From Mycobacterium sp. NAZ190054 (lineage in GTDB: Bacteria; Actinomycetota; Actinomycetes; Mycobacteriales; Mycobacteriaceae), in assembly GCF_001545925.1 (NCBI RefSeq), contig NZ_LMVQ01000112.1:1-64000 (forward strand): a stretch of 64,000 nucleotides of DNA. The letters run 5' to 3'. The first letter of the stretch is position 1. The number at the start of each line of letters is the position of its first letter. A model generated the notes under the pieces. It did no database searches and had not been told where the DNA came from. It was given only the letters and a program-made list of their open reading frames with translations. A program made the translations under genes and the position numbers. Positions 8,443 to 17,514 of the stretch are shown in pieces.

Positions 8443-10128
8443 ATGAGCCCCGTCGCCGAATACGACTTCATCGTCGTCGGAGCAGGCAGCGCGGGTTGCC
8501 TGCTTGCCAATCGGCTCAGCGCCAACCCTGATCACCGTGTGCTCTTGATCGAGGCCGGCGGCAAAGACAACTGGTTCTGGATCAAGGTGCCGGTGGGCTA
8601 TCTGTACACCATTGCCAATCCCCGCACCGACTGGTGCTTCACGACCGAACCCGATCCAGGTCTGGCCGGCCGCAGCATCATCTACGCGCGCGGCCGTGTA
8701 CTCGGCGGCTGCTCGTCGATCAACGCGATGATCCACATGCGCGGCCAGGCCAGCGATTACGAACTGTGGGCGCACGCCACCGGCGACGAACGATGGCTCT
8801 GGGGTGGCAAAGACCGTCCGGGCGAGACACTGACGATCTACAAGGAGTTGGAAGACTACTTCGGCGGAGCCGACGACTGGCACGGCTCCGGTGGTGAGAT
8901 CCGGGTCGAACGGCCACGCGTGCGCTGGAAGATTCTGGACGCCTGGCAGGCCGCCGCCGCCCAGTTGGGCATTGAGCCGATCGATGAGTTCAACCGGGGT
9001 GACAACTCCGGCAGTGCCTACTTCCATGTCAATCAACGGCGTGGCCGGCGCTGGTCGATGGCCGACGCCTTTCTGCACCCGGTCACCCACCGCCCCAACC
9101 TCACGGTCTACACCCAGACCCAGGCTCTCCAGCTGCTGATGGACGATCAGGTTCACGAGTCCCAGCGTCGCGGTGCCTGGACCACGGCGCAGCACCGCGC
9201 CACCGGCGTACGGCTGCTCAAAGACGGCCAGATCGTCGACGTCCGAGCCCGCCGGGAGGTGATCCTGAGCGCCGGAGCCATTGGCTCGCCGCATCTGATG
9301 CAGGTCTCGGGTCTGGGCCCGGCCGGGCTGCTCACCCGACATCACGTGCCGGTGGCCGTCGATCTGCCGGGAGTCGGTGAGAACCTCCAGGACCATCTAC
9401 AGCTTCGAACGGTCTACCGCGTCCGGGGTGCCCGGACCGTCAACACGCTGTACCGGAATTGGATCACGCGCGCGGGCATGGGAATTCAGTACCTGTTGCT
9501 GCGATCAGGACCCATGACGATGCCGCCGTCCACACTGGGGGCTTTCGCCAAGAGCGACCCGGCGCTGGCCAGCCCGGACATGGAGTGGCATGTGCAACCG
9601 CTGTCGTTGCCGAAATTCGGCGAACCGCTGCACCCGTTCGGCGCCATCACTCCCTCGGTCTGCAATCTGCGGCCCACCTCGCGGGGCCATGTGCGGATCG
9701 CCGATGCGGATCCGCTGACCCACCCGAAGATCTCCTGCAACTACCTGTCCACCGATGCCGACCGTGACGTCGCGGTGCGCGGCCTGCGGATGACCCGGCA
9801 GATCATGGCGGCGCCTGCACTGGCCCGCTACCAGCCGGAAGAGATGCATCCCGGCCCGCAACTGGTGAGCGACGACGACCTGCTGACGGCGGCCCGTGAA
9901 CTGGGGACCACCATCTTCCACCCGGTGGGCACCTGCGCGATGGGTGCCTTCGACACGCGCGGTCTGCCACGGTCGTCCGCCACGGTGCTCGACACCGACT
10001 GCCGCGTGTTCGGCGTCGCCGGCCTTCGAGTGGCTGATGCGTCGGCGATGCCCACCATCACCTCCGGGAACACCAACGCGCCCGTCATGCTGATCGCCGA
10101 GCGCGCAGCGCGGGCGATCCTGGAATGA
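8443..10128 (+). CDS. GMC-family FAD-dependent oxidoreductase (choline/alcohol dehydrogenase-like)
   Basis: A 561-residue flavoenzyme. It has the N-terminal Rossmann ADP-binding motif VVGAGSAGCLLANRLS, the GMC signature 1 in GRVLGGCSSINAMIHMRGQ at about residues 87-105, signature 2 in GAIGSPHLMQVSGLGP, and the C-terminal FHPVGTCAMG with catalytic His plus GNTNAPVMLIAER. The start at 8443 follows a good GGAGGAAG site. Family members oxidise alcohols (choline, aliphatic or polyethylene-glycol alcohols) with FAD and pass electrons to a chain acceptor; the substrate here is unknown. It ends 13 nt from the convergent methyltransferase gene, leaving little room for a terminator. Confidence 0.93.
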   Translation: MSPVAEYDFIVVGAGSAGCLLANRLSANPDHRVLLIEAGGKDNWFWIKVPVGYLYTIANPRTDWCFTTEPDPGLAGRSIIYARGRVLGGCSSINAMIHMRGQASDYELWAHATGDERWLWGGKDRPGETLTIYKELEDYFGGADDWHGSGGEIRVERPRVRWKILDAWQAAAAQLGIEPIDEFNRGDNSGSAYFHVNQRRGRRWSMADAFLHPVTHRPNLTVYTQTQALQLLMDDQVHESQRRGAWTTAQHRATGVRLLKDGQIVDVRARREVILSAGAIGSPHLMQVSGLGPAGLLTRHHVPVAVDLPGVGENLQDHLQLRTVYRVRGARTVNTLYRNWITRAGMGIQYLLLRSGPMTMPPSTLGAFAKSDPALASPDMEWHVQPLSLPKFGEPLHPFGAITPSVCNLRPTSRGHVRIADADPLTHPKISCNYLSTDADRDVAVRGLRMTRQIMAAPALARYQPEEMHPGPQLVSDDDLLTAARELGTTIFHPVGTCAMGAFDTRGLPRSSATVLDTDCRVFGVAGLRVADASAMPTITSGNTNAPVMLIAERAARAILE

Positions 10129-10141
10129 GTCGGCCAGCCGG

Positions 10142-11440
10142 TCAGGGGGCACCGGCCCGCGACCGCAGGAGTTCGGCGCGGGTGGCGGGTATCGCGCTGC
10201 GCCCGCGCGGATCACACTTGACCGCCAGGATCTGGTTGACGCCGAGCCGGTTGGCGGTGAATGCCAGCGCTGAGCCGGCCATGTAGAGCCGCCAGACCCG
10301 GGCCCGGCCGGCGCTGCTGAGCGTGACGGCCTGCGTCCAGTCGTCTTCCAGGTTGGCGACCCAGGCCCGCAGTGTCAGCGCATAGTGTTCGCGCAGCGAC
10401 TCGACATCGCGCACCTCGAAGCCGGCCCGCTCGAGCGCGTCGATCATCGTCGCCATCGGTTCGATCTCCCCGTCCGGGAACACATAGCGATCGATGAACG
10501 ACGTCTTGGAGAACTCCGGCGGTTTGCCTGGCCGGCGCGAGATGGCGTGGTTGAGCAACCGACCCTGGACGCGCAGGAGCCCGAACAGTCGGTCGGCGTA
10601 CACGGGCAAGATCGCCGCACCGACATGTTCTGCCATACCGATACTCGCGATCGCGTCATAGGGCCCGTCGGTGACGTCGCGGTAATCCTGGACGCGAATG
10701 TCGACCGACTCGGCGACGCCCTCGGCGATCATCCGCTTCCGTGCGTAGTCCGCCTGGGCGTGAGACAGGGTGACGCCGACGACGTGCGCGCCGTAGTCGC
10801 GGGCGGCGTGCAGTGCGAAAGTCCCCCACCCGCAGCCGACATCAAGAACGCGCATCCCCGGGACCAGGCCGAGCTTGCGGGCAACCAGATCACACTTGGC
10901 GTACTGCGCCGCGTCCAGGCCCCTGTCTGGTTGCTCCCAGTACCCGCACGAGTACGTCATCGAGTCGCCCAGTACCAGGCGGTAGAAGTCGTTGCCGACG
11001 TCATAGTGGTGGTTCACCGCGGCGGCGTCGCGCCGTTTGTCATGTCGGCGCCCGCGGGCCGGTTCGGCTTCTTCGCGAGGCGGTTTCGGTGGTGGACCGA
11101 GGATGCCAAGGCGCAGTACGGTTTTCGCCAGTGCCTTCTTCGTCTCGGCATCGATGGACACGCCGGGGCCGCGTGTGGGATCCGACATCTGCTCGAGGAC
11201 TTCCATGCCCGCGAGCAGGTCTCCCTCGATTTCGATGTCGCCGGAGACATACGCACGGGCGAAGCCCAGTTCGTTGGGAGCCCAGAGTAGACGCCGCAGG
11301 CCTCTTCGATTGTTGACCTTCAGCGCCCATGGTGCATTCGGCGGCCCGGCGCGACTGCCGTCCCAGGCTTTGATCGCGATCGGAGCCTCTGGGTTCACCG
11401 CAGCGCGGACCAACGGCACCAGCGTGTCAGCTACTGTCAT
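10142..11440 (-). CDS. Cyclopropane-fatty-acyl-phospholipid synthase-type SAM methyltransferase
   Basis: A 432-residue enzyme with the SAM-binding motif VLDVGCGWGTFALHAA in the middle and the CFA-family features NHHYDVGNDFYRLVLG, MTYSCGYW and FIDRYVFPDGE. Its size and the roughly 130-residue N-terminal extension (beginning MTVADTLVPLVRAA) match the long CFA/UfaA1-type group rather than the about 290-residue mycolic-acid cyclopropanases (CmaA/PcaA). It would transfer a methyl or methylene group to unsaturated phospholipid acyl chains, for instance on the route to cyclopropane or 10-methyl-branched fatty acids. The ATG at 11438-11440 has GGAGG upstream; an earlier in-frame ATG at 11488 lacks support. 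Confidence 0.92.
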   Translation of the reverse strand: MTVADTLVPLVRAAVNPEAPIAIKAWDGSRAGPPNAPWALKVNNRRGLRRLLWAPNELGFARAYVSGDIEIEGDLLAGMEVLEQMSDPTRGPGVSIDAETKKALAKTVLRLGILGPPPKPPREEAEPARGRRHDKRRDAAAVNHHYDVGNDFYRLVLGDSMTYSCGYWEQPDRGLDAAQYAKCDLVARKLGLVPGMRVLDVGCGWGTFALHAARDYGAHVVGVTLSHAQADYARKRMIAEGVAESVDIRVQDYRDVTDGPYDAIASIGMAEHVGAAILPVYADRLFGLLRVQGRLLNHAISRRPGKPPEFSKTSFIDRYVFPDGEIEPMATMIDALERAGFEVRDVESLREHYALTLRAWVANLEDDWTQAVTLSSAGRARVWRLYMAGSALAFTANRLGVNQILAVKCDPRGRSAIPATRAELLRSRAGAP

Positions 11441-11775
11441 TGAGGTCAACCTCCGTCCGAAGCGGCCACCGCAGAGGCCGAGCAGCACGTAGTCCTGTCT
11501 ACCGCCAATGGATACCGGCCCGCTCCTTTTCGTGTGACAACGGCTATGACGGCCGGTTCACAAAGAGGGGCGGTCTCGCCCTGTCCGTCTGGGAACGACG
11601 CGTTATATCCAAGCGGCAGAGCGGTTTCGGGCGACAACGCCGCACACGGAGACCGCCGCCCGGCACCTCCGGTGGGAGCGCCCTTTACAACGTGCGGGGG
11701 ACGGTGTGACAGTGGACGTCGGGGGCTCTCGCTGCGGACCGCAGGCGCGCTTGATTTCAGACCGGGGGTGCTGAG
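11441..11775. other. 335-nt divergent intergenic region without a gene
   Basis: This gap separates the divergent methyltransferase and P-type ATPase genes. I find no plausible ORF or RNA gene. The only structured element I noticed is the inverted repeat GGGCG-GTCT-CGCCC at 11568-11581, of unknown meaning. Confidence 0.5.
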
Positions 11776-14214
11776 GTGCAACAAGCCGACGAGGCGTTGT
11801 CCGACATGCCGCTGGCGCAGCTACTGGCCGAGTTGGACAGCTCGGCGCACGGGTTGACCACCGCCGAGGCGCGGCAACGACAGCAGCGGTACGGGGCCAA
11901 CGAGATCACCGAGCGCCGGCGCAACCCGCTGGTGGCGTTCCTCGGATACTTCTGGGCGCCGATCCCGTGGATGATCGAGGCGGCGCTGGTGTTGTCGCTG
12001 GCCGCCCGGCATTGGGCCGACGCGGCGATCATCGCGGTGCTGCTGGTGATGAACGGGCTCGTCGGCTTCGTCGAGGAACACCAGGCGGCCAACGCCATCG
12101 ACGCGCTCAAACAGCGGCTGGCCACCTCGGCGCGGGCCCTGCGTGACGGTGTCTGGGTGACCGTGGCACTGCGAGACCTGGTACCCGGCGACGTGGTGCG
12201 GGTGCGGCTGGGCGACGTGGTGCCCGCCGATCTGCGGGTGCTCGACGACACCACGGTCGAAGTGGATCAGTCCGCGCTGACGGGCGAGTCGCTCGCGGTG
12301 TCCCGCGGCCGCGGTCAGGTGCTGTACTCGGGGTCGGTGCTCGTGCGAGGAGAAGCCGACGCCCTCGTGTACGCGACAGGCGCGTCGTCCTTCATGGGGC
12401 GCACGACCTCCCTGGTGCAGACCGCCGGTACGGTCAGCCACTTCCAACGCGCAGTGCTGCGCATCGGCAACTACCTCATCGCGTTGTCGGCGGCGCTGGT
12501 GGCGCTGACGGTGGTGGTGTCACTGATCCGCGGCAATCCTGTGCTCCAGACGCTGGAGTTCGCCTTGGTGGTCACGATCGCGTCGGTGCCGGTCGCGCTC
12601 CCCGCGGTGCTGTCGGTCACCATGGCCGTCGGTGCCCGAAAACTGGCCCGACACCAGGCTGTCGTCAGTCATCTGCCTGCGGTCGAGGAACTCGGCGGGG
12701 TCGATGTGCTGTGTTCGGACAAGACCGGCACGTTGACCGAGAATCGCCTGACGGTGACGACGTCCTGGGTCGCGCCCGGCGTCGACGCAGCCGAACTGCT
12801 GCGGACCGCGGCAGCGGCGTCCCGCGCCGAGGACAACGATCCCATCGACATGGCGGTGCTGGCGGCGGCCGGCGAAGCGGCGCCGGCGGTGGTCGAGGAC
12901 TTCACCCCGTTCGACCCGGTGAGCAAGCGGACCGAGGCGACGGTGCGCGGCGACGACGGCCGCTCGGCCACGGTCAGCAAGGGTGCCCCGCAGGTCATCA
13001 GCGCCCTGTGTGTGCACGACCCCGCAACCGGTCAGATCGACGGCGTGGTCGAGGGGTTCGCCGACCGTGGCTACCGCTCGTTGGGGGTGGCCCGCACCGA
13101 CGATGCCGGGGACTGGCGCCTGCTGGGTGTGGTGGCGCTGGCCGACCCGCCGCGGGAGGACTCCACAGCGACGATCCGCACGGCCCAGCAGCTCGGTGTC
13201 GAGGTCAAGATGGTCACCGGCGACCAGGTGGCCATCGGCCGTGAGATCGCCCGCCAGGTCGGTTTGGGCGAGCACATCGTGGATGCCGCCGCACTGGACG
13301 CCGACGCCGGCGACGACGCGTTGGCGGCCCGGGTGGCCGACGCCGACGGCTTCGCGCAGGTGTTCCCGGAGCACAAATACCGCATCGTGCGGCTACTGCA
13401 GGCACGCGGCCACATCGTCGGGATGACCGGTGACGGGGTCAACGACGCACCCGCCCTCAAACAGGCCGACGCCGGCATCGCGGTGGCCGGGGCGACCGAG
13501 GCCGCGCGTGCCGCCGCCGACGTGGTGCTGCTGGCGCCGGGACTCTCGGTGATCGTCGATGCGATCCGGCAGGCCCGCGAGATCTTCGCCAGGATGACCA
13601 GTTACGCCACCTACCGCATCGCCGAGACCATCCGGGTGCTGCTCCTGATCACCCTCTCGATCATCGTCTTGAACTTCTTCCCGGTCACCGCGGTGATGAT
13701 CGTGTTCCTGGCACTGCTCAACGATGCCGCCATCCTGACCATCGCGTACGACAAGGTGCGCGGGTCGGCCACACCGGTCGCCTGGGACATGCGCAGCGTG
13801 CTCACCATCGCCACTACGCTGGGCGTGATGGGCGTCGTCGAGACCTTCCTGCTGTTGGCGCTCGCGGACAAGGTCTTCGGTCTCGATGAGGACCTGATCC
13901 GCACCCTGATCTACCTGAAGCTGTCGGTGTCGGGGCACCTGACGGTGTTCGTCACGCGCAGCCGCCATGCGTTCTGGTCCCGGCCGGCGCCGGCGCCGGC
14001 CCTGCTGACCGCGGTGATCGTCACCCAGCTGATCGCCACCCTGATCGCGGTGCACGGTGTGCTGATGACCCCGCTCGGGTGGGCGTGGGCCGCCGTCGTG
14101 TGGGGCTATGCCCTGACCTGGTTCCTCGTCGAAGACGGGGTCAAGCTGGCCACGCATCGCTGGCTGGACCGCCATCCGGCCCGACCGGGACCGGGCCGGA
14201 CTGCATCGCGCTGA
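11776..14214 (+). CDS. P-type ATPase, plasma-membrane H+-ATPase-like (type IIIA)
   Basis: An 812-residue ion pump. The actuator domain has TGES (DQSALTGESLAVSRG), the phosphorylation site is CSDKTGTLTENRL with the aspartate that is phosphorylated, and the hinge is VGMTGDGVNDAPALKQADAGIAV. The M4 segment reads IASVPVALPAVLSVTMAVGARKLA, lacks the CPC/CPx motif of heavy-metal pumps, and resembles fungal/plant-type proton pumps; the N-terminal cation-ATPase segment (GLTTAEARQRQQRYGANEI) also fits. Membrane helices cluster before TGES, around M3-M4, and at the C-terminus. The GTG at 11776 is taken as start; an ATG at 11806 is an alternative. It may acidify the outside or maintain membrane potential. 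Confidence 0.9.
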   Translation: MQQADEALSDMPLAQLLAELDSSAHGLTTAEARQRQQRYGANEITERRRNPLVAFLGYFWAPIPWMIEAALVLSLAARHWADAAIIAVLLVMNGLVGFVEEHQAANAIDALKQRLATSARALRDGVWVTVALRDLVPGDVVRVRLGDVVPADLRVLDDTTVEVDQSALTGESLAVSRGRGQVLYSGSVLVRGEADALVYATGASSFMGRTTSLVQTAGTVSHFQRAVLRIGNYLIALSAALVALTVVVSLIRGNPVLQTLEFALVVTIASVPVALPAVLSVTMAVGARKLARHQAVVSHLPAVEELGGVDVLCSDKTGTLTENRLTVTTSWVAPGVDAAELLRTAAAASRAEDNDPIDMAVLAAAGEAAPAVVEDFTPFDPVSKRTEATVRGDDGRSATVSKGAPQVISALCVHDPATGQIDGVVEGFADRGYRSLGVARTDDAGDWRLLGVVALADPPREDSTATIRTAQQLGVEVKMVTGDQVAIGREIARQVGLGEHIVDAAALDADAGDDALAARVADADGFAQVFPEHKYRIVRLLQARGHIVGMTGDGVNDAPALKQADAGIAVAGATEAARAAADVVLLAPGLSVIVDAIRQAREIFARMTSYATYRIAETIRVLLLITLSIIVLNFFPVTAVMIVFLALLNDAAILTIAYDKVRGSATPVAWDMRSVLTIATTLGVMGVVETFLLLALADKVFGLDEDLIRTLIYLKLSVSGHLTVFVTRSRHAFWSRPAPAPALLTAVIVTQLIATLIAVHGVLMTPLGWAWAAVVWGYALTWFLVEDGVKLATHRWLDRHPARPGPGRTASR

Positions 14215-14248
14215 CGTCCAGACCGCCGATCTGCCGGCAGAGGCCGTG

Positions 14249-14554
14249 TCAGGCCTCCGGCTGTTGCATCACGGCGATGGCCAACCGGCCCTCGTCGTCC
14301 TGCTCGACGTCGAGCACCTTGTCGTCGAGCAGGACGGCCGCCGCCGGTTCGAGGAAGATCCGCGCACCGCCTTCGGTTCCGAGCACCTCATCGCCTTCCT
14401 CCGGCCCGGGAGCGATCGAGACTGCGAGTTGCGCCCCTGAATCGTCCTGTGCCTGCACCGTGAAGCGCAGTCCGGCAGTACTCTCTCCGTCCGGCCCGTC
14501 CGGCGAGGTCATCGCCGTGACCGCCTCAGCAGCAGCGTCCGTCATGGCAAGCAT
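14249..14554 (-). CDS. HesB/IscA-like small protein lacking cluster-ligand cysteines
   Basis: A 101-residue protein with the A-type (HesB/IscA) fold signature: MLAMTDAAAEAVTAMTS, GLRFTVQ, then GARIFLEPAAAVLLDDKVLDVE and the terminal GRLAIA strand. The three cysteines that bind iron or an Fe-S cluster in IscA/ErpA are all absent, since the protein has no cysteine, so it is unlikely to carry clusters the usual way. The start at 14554 has GAGGGGA upstream; an in-frame ATG at 14578 is less well placed. A DosR-like box lies immediately upstream and TspO follows on the same strand side, which suggests a stress or hypoxia setting. Its function is unknown. Confidence 0.75.
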   Translation of the reverse strand: MLAMTDAAAEAVTAMTSPDGPDGESTAGLRFTVQAQDDSGAQLAVSIAPGPEEGDEVLGTEGGARIFLEPAAAVLLDDKVLDVEQDDEGRLAIAVMQQPEA

Positions 14555-14577
14555 GTTCGGTTTCCCCTCTGTTGGCA

Positions 14578-14597
14578 TTTGGGTTGACAGTCCCCAC
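14578..14597 (-). promoter_or_regulatory. DosR/DevR-like box upstream of the HesB-like gene
   Basis: On the minus strand the 20 bp read GTGGGGACTGTCAACCCAAA. It has a good left half (GGGACT) and a partial right half (CCCNAA) against the mycobacterial consensus TTSGGGACTWWAGTCCCSAA, 14 matches by eye. It ends 23 nt before the start codon at 14554. A match of this quality can arise by chance. Confidence 0.4.
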
Positions 14598-14694
14598 CGT
14601 AGGGGCGACAGGCCGAGACCGCCATGCGGCTCATCCTCCGAGCGCGGGGCCCGGCAGCGTCGGAAGGCTGCCGTGCGGCAACCGCTCTCATCGC

Positions 14695-15216
14695 TCACGT
14701 GGGCGGTGAAACAGGCGGTTCACCATCGTGTGACTCGGACCGATTGAGCCGCCAAAGTCGGTAGGCCCAAGGAATGTCATACAAAACCACGTAGGTCGTA
14801 TACGCCGTCACCATCAAGCGCGATCTCCGATCCCGCCGGACTGATCGCTGGAGTCCGCCCAGGGGCAACAAGAACGCGAGCAAGCCGAAGAAGGCGGCGC
14901 GCGGGCTTCGCCGACTGAACAGCAGCACGTTCCACGCCTCGTTGCCCGCCAAGACCGCGACCGCCCATCCGACTGTGCCAGTGGCGCGCCGATCGACACC
15001 CCGTCCCAGCACCACACCCATGATCACGTAATAGACGGCAGCAACGACAAAAAACCCCGGCATCGGCAACTGCCACCGCGGCGACCTCAATCCACGGAAC
15101 CACGTGAGAGATTCATTGCCGACGAAGGCGTTACCCAGCACTGCAGCGGCCACAGTGCCTGCGGTGCCGACCAACGCAGAGCGCCCCCTCATAACCGTGA
15201 GACCCTGATCGGACAC
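14695..15216 (-). CDS. tspO: TspO/MBR family tryptophan-rich membrane protein
   Basis: A 173-residue protein with five predicted membrane segments. Family features are the WFRGLRSPRWQLP loop (equivalent of the W-x-x-L-x-x-P-x-W-x-P signature), the NEAWNVLLFSRRSPRAAF region and the C-terminal YVVLYDIPWAYRLWRLN. TspO proteins bind porphyrins and other tetrapyrroles or cholesterol-like ligands in the membrane and are linked to oxidative and light stress control. The N-terminus is uncertain: ATG at 15216 or an internal ATG 8 codons later. It is followed downstream on the same strand by the HesB-like gene. Confidence 0.85.
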   Translation of the reverse strand: MSDQGLTVMRGRSALVGTAGTVAAAVLGNAFVGNESLTWFRGLRSPRWQLPMPGFFVVAAVYYVIMGVVLGRGVDRRATGTVGWAVAVLAGNEAWNVLLFSRRSPRAAFFGLLAFLLPLGGLQRSVRRDRRSRLMVTAYTTYVVLYDIPWAYRLWRLNRSESHDGEPPVSPPT

Positions 15217-15295
15217 CAGCGTCGTCGCAGCAACTTGCTCGCGCTCAGAAATGCGAACCGAGGGTTATCAGGAGAACTCCGTCTCATCTGTTGAG

Positions 15296-16246
15296 TCACC
15301 TGGGTCCGATCTGCTCTCGTTGCGGTACGTCCAGGCACGAGGTCAGCCAAGCGTTGATCTGGCGGTGAGCTTCTTGAGCCATCGAAGTCGGGTGGGCGGT
15401 GAATCCGTGCGGGGAGTCGGGGAAGATCCGCAGATTCACGTCGACCCGGGCTGCCGACAATCGAGCGGCCATGGCCAGGTTGTCTTCCAACAAGATGTCG
15501 TCACTGCCGACGACGATCAACACCGGCGGCAAACCTGTGAGGTCCGCGAAGATCGGCGAGACGTGCGGGTGGGTGCGGTCCGGTGCCGCCCCCGCGTAGG
15601 CGTCGAGGAAGTACTCGTCGGCGATCTGGCGCCCGGCCGGTGTCTGTGCGGCCAGGTCATAAGTTCCGAATTGCAGTACGGCCGAACAGAACCCGGTGAC
15701 ACCTCGATCGCGCAGGCGCAGCAGCGTAACCATCGCCAGCGTCGCACCGGCGGAGAAACCACCGACGGCGAGCCGCGTCGTTCCGAACCTCCGCTCTGCC
15801 TCGTCGACAAGCCATAGTGCTGCGGTTTCGCAGTCCTCGGGGGCCGATGGCCACGGATGCTCAGGAGCGAGCCGGTAATCCACGCTGACCACCGCAATAC
15901 CGAGAGTGTCGGCGAGCCGACGGTTCGCGGTGTCACTGCCCGCGGCGGACCCCATATAGAAGCCGCCGCCGTGGATTTCGAGAAGGACGCCGACTGGCGG
16001 CTCGGCCGTCGGTAGGTGAATCCGGATCGGGACGCTCCGTCCGCCCGCGATCGCCACGTCACTCACCGTCGACGGTTCGGACTGAATCGACGCCGCGGCC
16101 GCTGCTCGGACTTCGCGGAGTTCGTCCCAACCACTCGGCCCCCGCCGAGACGGGCGCTGCGCATAGAAGCTGCGGGACTCGGCGGCAAGCGCCCACAACG
16201 ACGGGTCGATCAGTGAGGACAGCCCGACATGCACACCGAGCACCAT
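15296..16246 (-). CDS. Alpha/beta hydrolase of the hormone-sensitive-lipase (Lip) family
   Basis: A 316-residue esterase or lipase. The oxyanion-hole motif HGGGF is at about residue 92, the nucleophile elbow GFSAGA at about residue 163, the catalytic Asp is in VGSDDILLEDN and the His in SPHGF near the C-terminus. VDYRLAPEHPWP is typical of the HSL group, which includes many mycobacterial Lip enzymes that cleave short-chain esters. No signal peptide is seen, so it is probably cytoplasmic. It is 30 nt upstream of nothing related: the next gene in the same direction, the diguanylate cyclase, lies on its right side and would be transcribed first. Confidence 0.92.
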   Translation of the reverse strand: MVLGVHVGLSSLIDPSLWALAAESRSFYAQRPSRRGPSGWDELREVRAAAAASIQSEPSTVSDVAIAGGRSVPIRIHLPTAEPPVGVLLEIHGGGFYMGSAAGSDTANRRLADTLGIAVVSVDYRLAPEHPWPSAPEDCETAALWLVDEAERRFGTTRLAVGGFSAGATLAMVTLLRLRDRGVTGFCSAVLQFGTYDLAAQTPAGRQIADEYFLDAYAGAAPDRTHPHVSPIFADLTGLPPVLIVVGSDDILLEDNLAMAARLSAARVDVNLRIFPDSPHGFTAHPTSMAQEAHRQINAWLTSCLDVPQREQIGPR

Positions 16247-16276
16247 ACGAACCCGGGCCGGCAGCCGTCACCTGTG

Positions 16277-17290
16277 TCAGCCCCCTACCTCATCGGGACG
16301 CGTGGTTCTGGCGTCGTCGGTCTGGTCCAGAAGGGGCCGTCCGCGGCTCCGGTACAGTGCGGAATCGGCTTGCGCGTACAGCTTTGCGATGCTGATGTCG
16401 CCCGAGGTCTGCGTGGCCGTGCCCAGGCTGACCTCGGGGGTGTTTCGCCGGATACTGGTGAGGAATTCCTCGACGTCGGGAGCCTTCACACCGGCGATGC
16501 AGGCGGCGAACTCGTCGCCGCCCAGTCTGGCCAGCACGGCGCCCGCAGGTGCGACGTGTCTCCAGTGGCGGGCGTACTCCACGATGCGGCGGTCCCCGGC
16601 TTGGTGACCCCACGTGTCGTTGAGTCTTTTGAGGTTGTCGATGTCGAGGGCGACGACGGTGACGGGGTCAGGAGCCGAGCGGGCACGGGTCAGCACGTCG
16701 GCTGTGGCAATCTCCCAACCGGCGCGATTGAGAAGTCCTGTCATCGGGTCGGTGCATGCTGCGGTCAACATCGCGCGCATGAGAAAACCGAAGGATTCGG
16801 AGGCTCCGACGATGGCCACGGCCATGATCACAAACGTGATGACGCCCGTCGCCGGCGCTGGGGCAAGGGCGACGGCGATCAGGCAGGCGCCGGTGAGAGC
16901 AGCGATCAAGGGCAATGCGCGACGGGGTGCGTGGAATGCCCGTAGATACATGGCCAGGAACATCGCGCCGATCAAACAGACGTATTCAGCGATCATCGAG
17001 ATGTGAAAAGCCATCACGAACGGGGTGGCGGCGATGGCGGCCCACGTTGCCGGCGCGGGGTTATCGGGTTTGATCGCCAGGTATAACAGTGCCGCCGATC
17101 CCAGAAGGATCGCGATGATCCCCCCGGTCGGGTTGGCGTAGGTGAGGTCGGTGCGTACCGGGAAGATCGTGAACGCGACGCCGTACAGGTAGAGAAATGT
17201 CGTCGCGCCCAGGTAAATCCGCAACAAGCGTACCCGCTGCCTGCCGAAGAGCCGGCTGTCGGCGCCGGCGAGCGAGCTGAGGCGATACAT
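16277..17290 (-). CDS. Membrane-anchored diguanylate cyclase (GGDEF domain)
   Basis: A 337-residue protein. About six hydrophobic helices fill residues 20-170, followed by a GGDEF domain with TDPMTGLLNRAGWE, VALDIDNLKRLNDTWGHQAGD and the active-site LGGDEF, all intact, so it should make cyclic-di-GMP from two GTP. I see no RxxD inhibitory site five residues before GGDEF, hence no obvious product feedback. The ATG at 17288-17290 (MYRLSSLAG) is chosen over an ORF start 96 nt upstream because it leads straight into the membrane part. It ends 30 nt from the Lip-type hydrolase gene and may be co-transcribed with it. Confidence 0.9.
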   Translation of the reverse strand: MYRLSSLAGADSRLFGRQRVRLLRIYLGATTFLYLYGVAFTIFPVRTDLTYANPTGGIIAILLGSAALLYLAIKPDNPAPATWAAIAATPFVMAFHISMIAEYVCLIGAMFLAMYLRAFHAPRRALPLIAALTGACLIAVALAPAPATGVITFVIMAVAIVGASESFGFLMRAMLTAACTDPMTGLLNRAGWEIATADVLTRARSAPDPVTVVALDIDNLKRLNDTWGHQAGDRRIVEYARHWRHVAPAGAVLARLGGDEFAACIAGVKAPDVEEFLTSIRRNTPEVSLGTATQTSGDISIAKLYAQADSALYRSRGRPLLDQTDDARTTRPDEVGG

Positions 17291-17514
17291 AGCCCTAACT
17301 GGGTCGTGACTGAGCGGATGCCAACCGCATGGGAAACGAGAAATCGGCATCGACATTACCGAACACGACGCCGTCATCATCAACACTCGTCGTTCGACCG
17401 GACAGATCCGTCTGCGGACTCCGCCGACGACCGGCCACTGGACGGCGCGCTGGTTAGAATGCCGTTGCGACCGGATGCCGGAATGGTGGGTCGCTGCGGG
17501 AGGGGTAAGGGTCG

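Noticed and set aside
11568..11581. GGGCG-GTCT-CGCCC inverted repeat before the P-type ATPase as a DosR or metal-sensor site
   Set aside because: Short arms in GC-rich DNA occur by chance, and neither consensus is matched.
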